Shown: positions 1-6,673 of the stretch, in pieces | How the letters are laid out: the number at the start of each line of letters is the position of its first letter | Numbering within the stretch: the first letter of the stretch is position 1 | Origin: a bacterium | Lineage (GTDB): Bacteria > Acidobacteriota > Blastocatellia > Pyrinomonadales > Pyrinomonadaceae | DNA: 13,337 bases | NCBI GenBank assembly: GCA_029945985.1 | Contig: JAQSDP010000454.1 | Coordinates: forward strand, 1 to 13,337 | Direction: 5' to 3' | The notes under the pieces: generated by a model | What the model saw: only the letters and a program-made list of their open reading frames with translations | Databases searched by the model: none | What the model was told of the DNA's origin: nothing | Made by a program: the position numbers and the translations under genes

Positions 1-1734
1 TTAGCCCCAGCGAACCTCGAGGACATTGACCGGTTGGACGCGATTCTTCACCGTTAGCGGTTCGAGCTGGTTTACCGGAATCAGATTCCCGCTGGCCGCT
101 GCGGTTGCTTCTGACATCAAAACTTGCCCGCCGCCCGCGTTTGATTCGAGGCGAGCTGCAAGGTTCACGGTGTCGCCGATCGCCGTATACTCGGAACGCT
201 TGTCGGAACCGATATAACCGATCGTCGCTTCACCCGTATGGAGGCCGATACCGATCGCAATATTCTCATAACCTTCGGCACGGAGTTCCGCATTGAGTTT
301 CGCGACCTGCTTTTGCATTGTGACCGCGGCTTTTACCGCATTCAGCGCATCTTCTTCGCCTACCGTCGGAGCCCCGAAGATCGCCATCAATCCATCGCCG
401 ATGTACTTATCGAGCGTCCCTCCGTGCGCGAAGATGATCTCCGACATTGCCGAAAAGTACTTGTTGAGCAAGCCGACTACCTTTTCAGGTTTCTCGCGTT
501 CTGAGATGGCGGTGAATCCACGGATATCGGCAAAAAGAACCGTGATCGTCTGGTTCACGCCGCCGAGGCGGAACGAATCGGGATTCTGAAGAAGCTGTTT
601 TACAACGTACTCCGGCATGAACCGGCTGTAGTTTGCCCGGGCGACTTCCTCACGAGCGAGCCGCTTATGGGCTTTGACGGTCTCTACCGTAACCGCCGTC
701 TGAGCCGCAACCGCACTTATGAGTTCCAAGTGATCGGATGTGAACGCCGCAAATGGATCAAGTCGGTCGGCATAGATCACACCGTGCACATTCGATTCGG
801 TTATCAGCGGAGCACAGATCGTCGAACGAACCCCTTGCGACACGATCGATTCTGCACCGAGGAACTGGGCATCGGTCTTGGCGTCTTGCGAGAGCAATGC
901 AACCTTCTCACGCATCACCTTCTGCGTGATCGTCCTGCTGATCGTGATCGAGTCGGCTGATGAGTCCATCTTCTCATCGCGGACCTTCACGCCAACGGGA
1001 ACCAGGCTGTAGTCGAGGATCTTACCGTCAAGGGTCTCGTCGGCAAGCAAGGCGACCACGCGGTCGGCGGGGCTGCCTCGAAATATAAGGTCCGTCGCAC
1101 GGTCAAAGATCTCCTTCAGGTCAAACACGGTGCCGATCGAACGACTCATCTCGTAAAGCAGCTCAAGCATTCGGGCCTTGCGACGCAGATCCTTTATCTC
1201 GTCCGGCGACGCTACTGCAGATTCGATCGACAAATGCGACTGCCGGCCAATGATCTCGTTCGCAGAGATCTTCATCTGCGTCTGCCCTAGCGGCTTATCG
1301 TCGTAATCTATACCCTGCGCCGAGTCCGTGATCGTCTGAGCATTTCGGGCAATCGCCGGAGCCGCTACCGAGGCGGACGCATAGCTTACGTGGTGTTCCG
1401 GAATGAAGGGTTGCGGCAGGACATCGAGGAACGTCAATTCGCTTTCGCCGATGATGACGATATCACCCTGTGCAAATAATTTCTCGAGCGTCGGCGAGCC
1501 GTTAAGGAAAACGTGGTTGACGCTTCGCTTCAGAGCTCCGTTTTCATAGTAGCCGTCGACGATCCGGAATCCCTCGCCGTCCGCGACAATATGCGCATGC
1601 TTGCGCGACACGCGCCGGTCGTTGAGGACGATGCTGTTCTCGTTCGACCTCCCGATCGTGTAATTCTTCCCCGGCTCCAGCGGAAACTCGCGTTGCCCGC
1701 CACCCGGCTCTATGATCCTTAGCTTCGCAGTCAC
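1..1734 (-). CDS. FHA-GAF class III adenylate cyclase
   Basis: This 577-residue protein probably makes cAMP from ATP. An FHA domain fills about residues 4-104, with GRS at 28-30 and RRVSRKHA at 40-47, the phosphothreonine-binding signature. A GAF domain follows at about 189-354, and a class III cyclase domain at about 390-570. All expected catalytic residues are visible: metal-binding D403 (LFADIRGF) and D447 (DKYIGDG), purine-contacting K443 and T517, and transition-state N524 and R528 (NLAARLE). The Lys/Thr pair favours ATP over GTP. No membrane segment is seen, so it is probably cytosolic, with FHA and GAF as inputs. I chose GTG 1734 because the frame stays open to 1962 but would then overlap the divergent desulfurase, and because a TACAAT -10 lies ten bases upstream. 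The function is secure; the start is inferred. Confidence 0.9.
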   Translation of the reverse strand: MTAKLRIIEPGGGQREFPLEPGKNYTIGRSNENSIVLNDRRVSRKHAHIVADGEGFRIVDGYYENGALKRSVNHVFLNGSPTLEKLFAQGDIVIIGESELTFLDVLPQPFIPEHHVSYASASVAAPAIARNAQTITDSAQGIDYDDKPLGQTQMKISANEIIGRQSHLSIESAVASPDEIKDLRRKARMLELLYEMSRSIGTVFDLKEIFDRATDLIFRGSPADRVVALLADETLDGKILDYSLVPVGVKVRDEKMDSSADSITISRTITQKVMREKVALLSQDAKTDAQFLGAESIVSQGVRSTICAPLITESNVHGVIYADRLDPFAAFTSDHLELISAVAAQTAVTVETVKAHKRLAREEVARANYSRFMPEYVVKQLLQNPDSFRLGGVNQTITVLFADIRGFTAISEREKPEKVVGLLNKYFSAMSEIIFAHGGTLDKYIGDGLMAIFGAPTVGEEDALNAVKAAVTMQKQVAKLNAELRAEGYENIAIGIGLHTGEATIGYIGSDKRSEYTAIGDTVNLAARLESNAGGGQVLMSEATAAASGNLIPVNQLEPLTVKNRVQPVNVLEVRWG

Positions 1735-1744
1735 AATATGCTTA

Positions 1745-1773
1745 ATTGTAAATCGGAAAGAGCGAATGGTAAA
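1745..1773 (-). promoter_or_regulatory. Candidate promoter of the adenylate cyclase
   Basis: On the minus strand TTTACC (1773-1768, four of six against TTGACA) is separated by 17 bp from TACAAT (1750-1745, five of six against TATAAT). The GTG start follows ten bases later, so the 5' leader would be very short or absent. No Shine-Dalgarno sequence is seen. The site overlaps the promoter proposed for the divergent gene. Confidence 0.5.
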
Positions 1774-1775
1774 TT
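1746..1775 (+). promoter_or_regulatory. Candidate extended -10 promoter of the cysteine desulfurase
   Basis: TTGTAA (1746-1751) lies 18 bp before TAAATT (1770-1775), which carries a TG at 1767-1768 (TGgTAAATT). Only six bases separate the -10 from the GTG at 1782, so transcription would begin at or next to the start codon and the mRNA would be leaderless. It shares almost all of its bases with the opposing cyclase promoter. Confidence 0.5.
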
Positions 1776-1781
1776 CATCGC

Positions 1782-2930
1782 GTGCAACTGCCCATTTATC
1801 TAGATAATAATGCAACGACTCCGCTCGCCCCTGCCGTGATCCTGGCAATGTCTGCGGCATTGAAGATATTCGGAAATCCTTCCTCTCCCCATTCTGCCGG
1901 CGAACCCGCCCGCAAGATCGTCGAAAAGGCGCGTACGTCGGTCGCGAAATTGATCGGTGCAAGCGACTCCAGCGAGATCGCGTTTACCTCCGGCGGGACC
2001 GAAAGCGACAATTGGGCGATCCTAGGAGCACTCGAGTCGCAGCCCGGCAAAGATCACATCGTAACGACCCGCGTCGAACACGAAGCTGTCCGAAAACTCT
2101 GCGAGAAACTCGAGTCTCGCGGCACGCGCGTTTCATGGATCGAGGTCGATGAAAAGGGGAATCTCGATTTGGACCAACTTCGGGACTCGCTCAAGCCAAA
2201 TACCGCAATCGTTTCCGTTATGATGGCGAACAACGAGACCGGCGTGATCTTCCAGATCAATGAGATCGAGAAGATCGTCAAGGAAAATTCCGACGCATTA
2301 CTGCACGTCGACGCCGTTAACGCGGCCGGCAAGATGCCGATAGATGTAAAGCGATCGCGAATCGACCTTCTCTCAATCTCCGCTCACAAATTTCATGGGC
2401 CGAAAGGGGTCGGAGCACTATACATTCGCGATGGTATTCAACTTCCACCGATTCAGATCGGCGGCGGTCAGGAACGCGGACGCCGCGCCGGAACCGAAGC
2501 CGTCCACCAGATAGCCGGCCTCGGAGCCGCCGCTGAGTTTGCGGTCGATCTATCGCCAATGGATGAGATCCGTCGACTCCGAGACAAGCTCGAAAACTCC
2601 ATCCTGGAACGATTCGACCTCGCTTTTGTGAACGGAAATGCAACGGGTCGCCTACCGAACACCTCCAACATCTCGTTCGAAGGCCTCAACGGCGAGATGA
2701 TCCTGCATTACCTCAACGAAGCGGGCGTCTGCGTCTCCACCGGCTCGGCATGCAATTCAGTATCGAAAGTTAGCTCACCTGTCCTCGCGGCGATGAACTT
2801 ACCTTATTCCAAAGCGATGGGCTCGATCAGATTTTCACTAGGCAGGACGAACATTGAGGAAGAAATTAACTTTACTCTCGCCAGTCTAAACGAAATAATT
2901 CCGAAACTGAGCAAGATCTCAGGAATCTAA
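1782..2930 (+). CDS. Cysteine desulfurase, NifS/IscS type (group I)
   Basis: This 382-residue PLP enzyme takes sulfur from L-cysteine as a persulfide for Fe-S cluster or thio-cofactor assembly, leaving alanine. The family pattern is complete: YLDNNATTP near the N-terminus, GGTESDN (71-77), ring-stacking H100 (VEHEAV), D177 (HVDAV), the PLP lysine K203 in SAHKFHGPKG, and the persulfide cysteine C324 in GSACNS. The length and the long active-site loop fit group I rather than SufS. N180 is unusual: it occupies the position that is normally Gln (Q183 of E. coli IscS) and contacts the PLP ring oxygen. No iscU, iscR or thiI lies nearby, so the sulfur acceptor is unknown. It starts with GTG and has no Shine-Dalgarno site. 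Its stop overlaps that of the convergent regulator by four bases (CTAA, 2927-2930). NifS and IscS cannot be separated from sequence alone. Confidence 0.93.
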   Translation: MQLPIYLDNNATTPLAPAVILAMSAALKIFGNPSSPHSAGEPARKIVEKARTSVAKLIGASDSSEIAFTSGGTESDNWAILGALESQPGKDHIVTTRVEHEAVRKLCEKLESRGTRVSWIEVDEKGNLDLDQLRDSLKPNTAIVSVMMANNETGVIFQINEIEKIVKENSDALLHVDAVNAAGKMPIDVKRSRIDLLSISAHKFHGPKGVGALYIRDGIQLPPIQIGGGQERGRRAGTEAVHQIAGLGAAAEFAVDLSPMDEIRRLRDKLENSILERFDLAFVNGNATGRLPNTSNISFEGLNGEMILHYLNEAGVCVSTGSACNSVSKVSSPVLAAMNLPYSKAMGSIRFSLGRTNIEEEINFTLASLNEIIPKLSKISGI

Positions 2931-5900
2931 GCTGCTTTCTCGATCCCGTATCGCGTCAATTTCAAGTACAGACCCCGACGCGTCAACCCCAACTCGTTCG
3001 CAACTCGTGAGATATTCCAGTTGTTCTTCGTAAGTGAGGCTCGTATCATCTGCATTTCGAGTTTCGACACGGCATCCTCGAGAGTGCCTCCGTCGCCAAT
3101 GTTGGCAAACGGAACGATCGCCGAATCGAACGAGGTAATAGGAACCACGCGGTCCCCGTTCGAATAACTCGACAACGGCCGAGCCAACCGCTTCAATTCC
3201 GGGGACAGGTGTTCGGGGGTTACAACCTCACCGTCGACGGCTCGAGCGATTATTCGCTGAACCTCGTTGCAAAGCTGGCGAACATTCCCATCCCACTGGC
3301 ATACCATCAACAGGTCTACCGTCTGCGGCGTGAATGAAACGTCGCTCTTTCCAAATCTGGCAGAGTAATGGTTGATGTAGTAGTTCACCATTGCAGGGAT
3401 CTCAGAGCGGCGTTCTCGCAACGGTGGAACTCGCAATCGAATGACGTTCAAGCGATAGAAAAGATCTTCTCGAAACGTTCCTTCGGCGACCTTCTGCTCA
3501 AGCGGCATATTCGTTGCCGCAATGATCCGCACGTCGACCTTGATCGGCCGCTTCTCGCCGATAGGCTGAACCTCTCCCTCCTGCAAGAACCGCAACAGCT
3601 TAGGCTGCACATCGAGTGGCAGGTCGCCGATCTCATCCAAGAATAGTGTTCCGCCATCAGCCGCCCGGATCATACCCGGCGAATCGGTCATCGCGCCGGT
3701 GAACGAACCCTTGCGATAGCCGAACAGGTGACCCTCAGCCAACTCCTTGGGCACGGCGGTGCAGTTGAACGGAACAAACACCTTGTCCTTTCGATTCGAC
3801 ATCGTGTGGATCGCACGAGAAACGAGTTCCTTACCTGTTCCGGATTCTCCCGTAACGAGCACCGTCACATCGGATGACCGGATCTTGTAGACCTCTTCAA
3901 CCAGAGCGGTCATCGCCGGTGATGAGTGGATGAATCCGGGCATCAGACTGCTGGATGTGAACGGGCTCGTCTCCTGCTCCACTGAAACCGAGGTGTCCCG
4001 TTCGCGAAGGGAAACGACGTCCATCCCAAGTTCGACCACGCGAAGCAGCGGCTGAAGATTCGATCCGTCGTTAAGTGTCGCGCCGGAGCGCGGGTGGATC
4101 ATGATCGTTGCAGGTTCGCCATTGGTTGGTTTGATCTGTAGAACGGCTATGTCCTTGGTTCTTAGAAAGGTCGGCTCGTTGCCCTTCTCGAGTGAGACGG
4201 CGAACTTTCGCAGGAGTTCCTGGCTGTCCTTCGGCGCGTATCCGTGTGTGATGAAAGGCTCCAAGACCTTCTGCGCATTCGGCTGCGCGATCACTATCTT
4301 CTTCGCACCGGTCTCCTGCTGCAGAACCGCCATCAACTCGCGAAACAGCAGCTCCCGCGAAGCGGTCGCCTCCGCAAGTCGAACCATCAGCAGTTGCGAC
4401 ACCACTGAGTTCGAGCGTTTCGTCTTGCTCTCCTTTGCACCGATCAAGACGCTTTTGAGCCGGTCAATATTTTCCTGAGCTGAGTCGGCAAGGCCGTGTA
4501 TGCCCAGTGTCGTGAAGGCTTCGCCCGCGCGCCCCAGATGCTTGACCGCGCGGTCGCGATGTTCCGGCTCTAAATGACATCCGACCAGATAATTGGCAAG
4601 TGCTGTGTGATAGAGGTCGCCCGCTGCTTCGAATATTGTCAGGCAGCGGCTGAAATGATGGACCGCAAGCTCCGTATCACCGATCTCAGCCGCTGCAAGG
4701 CCGCGGATCCGCTGGATGTTACCGAGCACGAAAAAGTCAGCGGTTGGGTCGCGTTCTTCTACTAGCTGAAGCTGGTTTTCACACTCCCCCGCCCGATTCA
4801 GGTACAGCAAGCTTTCGGCTAGAACAAGCCCGGCCATGATCGCGTAATGCTTGTCGCCGATCTTGCCCGAAAGATCGATCGTGTCTCTCGCCTTGCTTTC
4901 CGCGCGCTCGAATTCGCCCCGCGCCAAATAGCAGCGTGCGAGGTTTCGCATCGCCTGCACTTCATACCACTCTCGCTTCTTCTCTTTCGCGATCGCGACG
5001 GCTTCTTCAAGCAGCGCGCTCGCTTCGTCGAGGTCACCACGCAGGATCATCAGCTCGCCGAGGCTGTCGAGAATGCCGCCCCGATGTGCATGGCTGGACT
5101 TCGTCGCAAGCTCGAGCGCTCTTCTGATCATCCGTTCCGCCTTTGGCCAGTCGCCCGTTAGCATCAGATTAAGACCGAGGTTGTTATAGGCGATCACGGA
5201 GCTAAGGACGTGTTCGGTTCGGTCGAAGAATTCGATGGAGCGCTCCAAGGCCTCGATGCCCTTTTGCGGCTGGCGCAGGAACCAGTACGCCCCCGACATC
5301 TCCGCGTAGATCTTACCGAGCATGAACGGAGCCGAACGGTCACCTATGATCTGTATGCCGAGGTCGAAGTATTCCAACGACTTCTCGCTGCGGCCCTGCT
5401 GGTGATAGCTGATCGCGATCTCGCGATAGGCCTCAGCCATGCCCAGCCAGTCCCCATTGTGTCGGTAATGTGCAAGAGCACCCTCCGCGTAATCGCGGCA
5501 GATGGCACATTCATTCAGTTTCCGATAAACCCGTGCTAATCCGGTTTCGATCGGCCCGAGCAAGTGCAACAGGTTCGCCTCCTTAGCCCGGTCATGATTC
5601 TCTTTCAGCAGGGTGACAGCTTTCGGATGGTCGTTGAGGTTGTTGTAGCCAATGGCGAGTTGAGTAGTGACGCGTACCTGCGTTTCGGGCGAAAGGCGTC
5701 TAAGGTTATCGGCGTCCTCGTACGGACTCAGCAACTCGAGTGCGTCCTTATATTTACCCAGCGTCTCGAGGCTGAATGAACGAAGCCGTTTGAGGTTCGC
5801 GAGATCGTCGGCACTATGGTCAAAGGCGATGATCGTCTCTGAGAGAAGAGATTCCGCCTCGGTAGAGAGGCCTTCACGGAGTTTCTGCCCGACTTGCGCA

Positions 5901-6022
5901 AAGACGTCCCCTAACGACTCGCGGTCGATTCTTCGCGAACCCTTATGGCCGGCCTCGGATCCCGCGAATGGCAGTACCCGAGACTTCGACAACGCTTTTG
6001 CCGGAGCGGAACCTTTTCTCAT
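2927..6022 (-). CDS. TPR-GAF sigma-54-dependent transcriptional activator (bEBP)
   Basis: This 1031-residue cytosolic regulator should activate sigma-54 RNA polymerase. Residues about 35-520 are helical TPR-like repeats, probably a protein or ligand sensor. A GAF-like segment covers about 540-675. The AAA+ domain (about 697-935) shows Walker A GESGTGKE (725-732), Walker [10 protein letters not shown] (792-800), arginines R851 and R857 in [11 protein letters not shown], and sensor II in WDGNVRQL (910-917). The sigma-54-contacting loop reads GSFTGA (772-777) instead of GAFTGA. A Fis-type helix-turn-helix ends the protein (about 1002-1024, [19 protein letters not shown]). There is no receiver domain, so control is probably through the TPR/GAF half. 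The start is well supported by GAGGA seven bases before ATG 6022. Its targets are unknown, and I saw no -24/-12 promoter in the intergenic regions. Confidence 0.92.
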   Translation of the reverse strand: MRKGSAPAKALSKSRVLPFAGSEAGHKGSRRIDRESLGDVFAQVGQKLREGLSTEAESLLSETIIAFDHSADDLANLKRLRSFSLETLGKYKDALELLSPYEDADNLRRLSPETQVRVTTQLAIGYNNLNDHPKAVTLLKENHDRAKEANLLHLLGPIETGLARVYRKLNECAICRDYAEGALAHYRHNGDWLGMAEAYREIAISYHQQGRSEKSLEYFDLGIQIIGDRSAPFMLGKIYAEMSGAYWFLRQPQKGIEALERSIEFFDRTEHVLSSVIAYNNLGLNLMLTGDWPKAERMIRRALELATKSSHAHRGGILDSLGELMILRGDLDEASALLEEAVAIAKEKKREWYEVQAMRNLARCYLARGEFERAESKARDTIDLSGKIGDKHYAIMAGLVLAESLLYLNRAGECENQLQLVEERDPTADFFVLGNIQRIRGLAAAEIGDTELAVHHFSRCLTIFEAAGDLYHTALANYLVGCHLEPEHRDRAVKHLGRAGEAFTTLGIHGLADSAQENIDRLKSVLIGAKESKTKRSNSVVSQLLMVRLAEATASRELLFRELMAVLQQETGAKKIVIAQPNAQKVLEPFITHGYAPKDSQELLRKFAVSLEKGNEPTFLRTKDIAVLQIKPTNGEPATIMIHPRSGATLNDGSNLQPLLRVVELGMDVVSLRERDTSVSVEQETSPFTSSSLMPGFIHSSPAMTALVEEVYKIRSSDVTVLVTGESGTGKELVSRAIHTMSNRKDKVFVPFNCTAVPKELAEGHLFGYRKGSFTGAMTDSPGMIRAADGGTLFLDEIGDLPLDVQPKLLRFLQEGEVQPIGEKRPIKVDVRIIAATNMPLEQKVAEGTFREDLFYRLNVIRLRVPPLRERRSEIPAMVNYYINHYSARFGKSDVSFTPQTVDLLMVCQWDGNVRQLCNEVQRIIARAVDGEVVTPEHLSPELKRLARPLSSYSNGDRVVPITSFDSAIVPFANIGDGGTLEDAVSKLEMQMIRASLTKNNWNISRVANELGLTRRGLYLKLTRYGIEKAA

Positions 6023-6029
6023 GATGGTT

Positions 6030-6034
6030 TCCTC
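6030..6034 (-). promoter_or_regulatory. Shine-Dalgarno site of the sigma-54 activator
   Basis: GAGGA on the minus strand, seven bases before ATG 6022. It is the clearest ribosome binding site among the large genes here and fixes the activator's start. Several neighbouring genes lack such a site. Confidence 0.75.
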
Positions 6035-6053
6035 GCGATAAACGCCGAATAAG

Positions 6054-6067
6054 CCTGAATTTTCAGG
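6054..6067. promoter_or_regulatory. 14-bp dyad upstream of the sigma-54 activator
   Basis: CCTGAATTTTCAGG consists of perfect 6-bp arms (CCTGAA/TTCAGG) around TT. It is centred about 39 bp before the activator start, in the divergent region shared with clpS. Position and symmetry suit an operator, possibly for autoregulation. No T tract follows on either strand, so it is not a terminator. No binding protein can be named. Confidence 0.4.
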
Positions 6068-6161
6068 TATTTATGTTCGAATTGAATACTTAGTAAACAG
6101 AGCTTTCTGAAAGGTAGCAGATATTGCGTGAGTTCGTCCACAAAATTCAATCGCCGCCGCC

Positions 6162-6192
6162 TTAGAAACGAGGTTTTGCTGTGATAACCTCG
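6162..6192 (+). promoter_or_regulatory. Candidate clpS promoter with overlapping dyad
   Basis: TGaTAACCT (6182-6190) is an extended -10 element that ends seven bases before the clpS ATG at 6198. A weak -35 candidate TTAGAA (6162-6167) lies 17 bp upstream of it. A dyad with perfect 7-bp arms, CGAGGTT (6169-6175) and AACCTCG (6186-6192), spaced by ten bases, covers the -10 and the spacer. Its geometry suggests repressor half-sites. No Shine-Dalgarno sequence precedes clpS. Confidence 0.42.
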
Positions 6193-6197
6193 CATTT

Positions 6198-6515
6198 ATG
6201 CCCGATCTTGTCGACATCGACGGCGGCTCCGACGTACTCGTCGAATCCGAGACAAAACTTGAAAAGCCCAAGCTTTTTAAGGTTTTGCTGCACAATGACG
6301 ACTTCACCACCATGGAGTTCGTCATCTGGGTGCTCGAATACGTTTTCCAAAAGCCCCAGCCCGAGGCATTCGCGATTATGCTCAAGGTCCACAATGAAGG
6401 CGCAGGCACCGCAGGCATCTACCCCTATGACGTTGCATACATGAAATCCCAAAAAGCCATGAACCTAGCAAAGGCCCGCGAATATCCACTTCTGGCATCG
6501 GTCGAGGAAGAATGA
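6198..6515 (+). CDS. clpS: ATP-dependent Clp protease adaptor ClpS
   Basis: This 105-residue cytosolic adaptor binds N-terminal degrons and hands them to a ClpA- or ClpC-type unfoldase of the Clp protease. The binding-pocket residues are present: LLHNDDFTTMEFVI contains N33, D34, D35 and the gating M39, and KVHNEG carries H65, matching the E. coli pocket residues N34/D35/D36/M40/H66. The first 22 residues are a flexible acidic tail, as in other ClpS proteins. The C-terminal half (GIYPYDVAYMK) also fits the family, and the length is typical. No clpA or clpC is adjacent. The gene diverges from the sigma-54 activator, and 158 bp lie between its stop and ileS. It lacks a Shine-Dalgarno site; a short leaderless mRNA is proposed from the promoter position. 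Confidence 0.95.
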   Translation: MPDLVDIDGGSDVLVESETKLEKPKLFKVLLHNDDFTTMEFVIWVLEYVFQKPQPEAFAIMLKVHNEGAGTAGIYPYDVAYMKSQKAMNLAKAREYPLLASVEEE

Positions 6516-6522
6516 GAGTTTG

Positions 6523-6531
6523 TGCTACAAT
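6523..6531 (+). promoter_or_regulatory. Candidate extended -10 promoter for the ileS leader
   Basis: TGcTACAAT lies just after the clpS stop codon. The hexamer TACAAT matches the -10 consensus at five of six positions and carries the extended TG, so a good -35 is not essential, and none is visible. Transcription would begin near A6540, a few bases before the leader ATG at 6543. Confidence 0.5.
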
Positions 6532-6542
6532 TTTCCTTTATT

Positions 6543-6599
6543 ATGCGGAGGCCATCGCCCATTATTAACCCCATTATTGGGACACCGTTTGACGAGTAG
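6543..6599 (+). CDS. Isoleucine-rich leader peptide upstream of ileS
   Basis: This 18-codon ORF encodes [18 protein letters not shown] and ends with TAG at 6597-6599. Four of its 18 codons are isoleucine, as two ATT-ATT pairs at 6561-6566 and 6573-6578. It sits between an extended -10 promoter and a Rho-independent hairpin, immediately upstream of the isoleucyl-tRNA synthetase gene, which is the arrangement of a classical attenuator leader peptide. Low charged tRNA-Ile would stall the ribosome at the pairs. No Shine-Dalgarno site precedes ATG 6543, but the proposed transcription start makes it nearly leaderless. An in-frame GTG at 6522 would give 25 codons with one more Ile. The codons and hairpin are seen directly; the regulatory role is inferred. 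No homologue is known to me. Confidence 0.62.
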   Translation: MRRPSPIINPIIGTPFDE

Positions 6600-6627
6600 T
6601 TGTGCGGCCGCAAGAGTTTGCCTTATC

Positions 6628-6663
6628 AGTCCCGAGCTTGAAGATACGAGCTCGGGACTTTTT
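6628..6663 (+). terminator. Rho-independent terminator/attenuator of ileS
   Basis: AGTCCCGAGCT (6628-6638) pairs perfectly with AGCTCGGGACT (6649-6659) around a 10-base loop, which a U-G and a G-C pair can shorten further. TTTTT (6659-6663) follows, then GATTTTA. The ileS ATG is at 6674, leaving no room for a promoter downstream of the hairpin. A second GGGAC at 6579-6583 could pair with GTCCC (6629-6633) and act as antiterminator, competing with the 3' arm. Alternatively it could simply end clpS transcripts, but then ileS would depend on readthrough. Confidence 0.8.
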
Positions 6664-6673
6664 GATTTTATCC

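Noticed and set aside
1735..1962. Longer cyclase start at 1962
   Set aside because: It would run 180 bp into the divergent desulfurase gene, the added residues have no FHA character, and a -10 sits just upstream of GTG 1734.
2317..2643. Minus-strand ORFs inside the desulfurase gene, and similar ones in ileS and lgt
   Set aside because: They are shadows of strongly conserved genes on the other strand, with arginine-rich, low-complexity translations and no ribosome sites.
5500..5520. TGGCAC string as a sigma-54 -24 element
   Set aside because: It lies inside the activator's coding sequence, and no GC dinucleotide follows at the -12 spacing.
6547..6551. GGAGG as ribosome binding site of another ORF
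   Set aside because: No ATG, GTG or TTG lies 5-12 bases downstream; it falls within codons 2-3 of the leader peptide.
6540..6673. T-box riboswitch controlling ileS
   Set aside because: No AGGGTGGNACCGCG-like T-box is present. The nearest string (TTGGGACACCG) lacks the needed UGGN bulge for the tRNA end, and the leader is too short for a normal stem I.
6602..6673. ileS start at GTG 6602
   Set aside because: The 24 extra codons cover the terminator hairpin and do not resemble IleRS; ATG 6674 gives a normal N-terminus.
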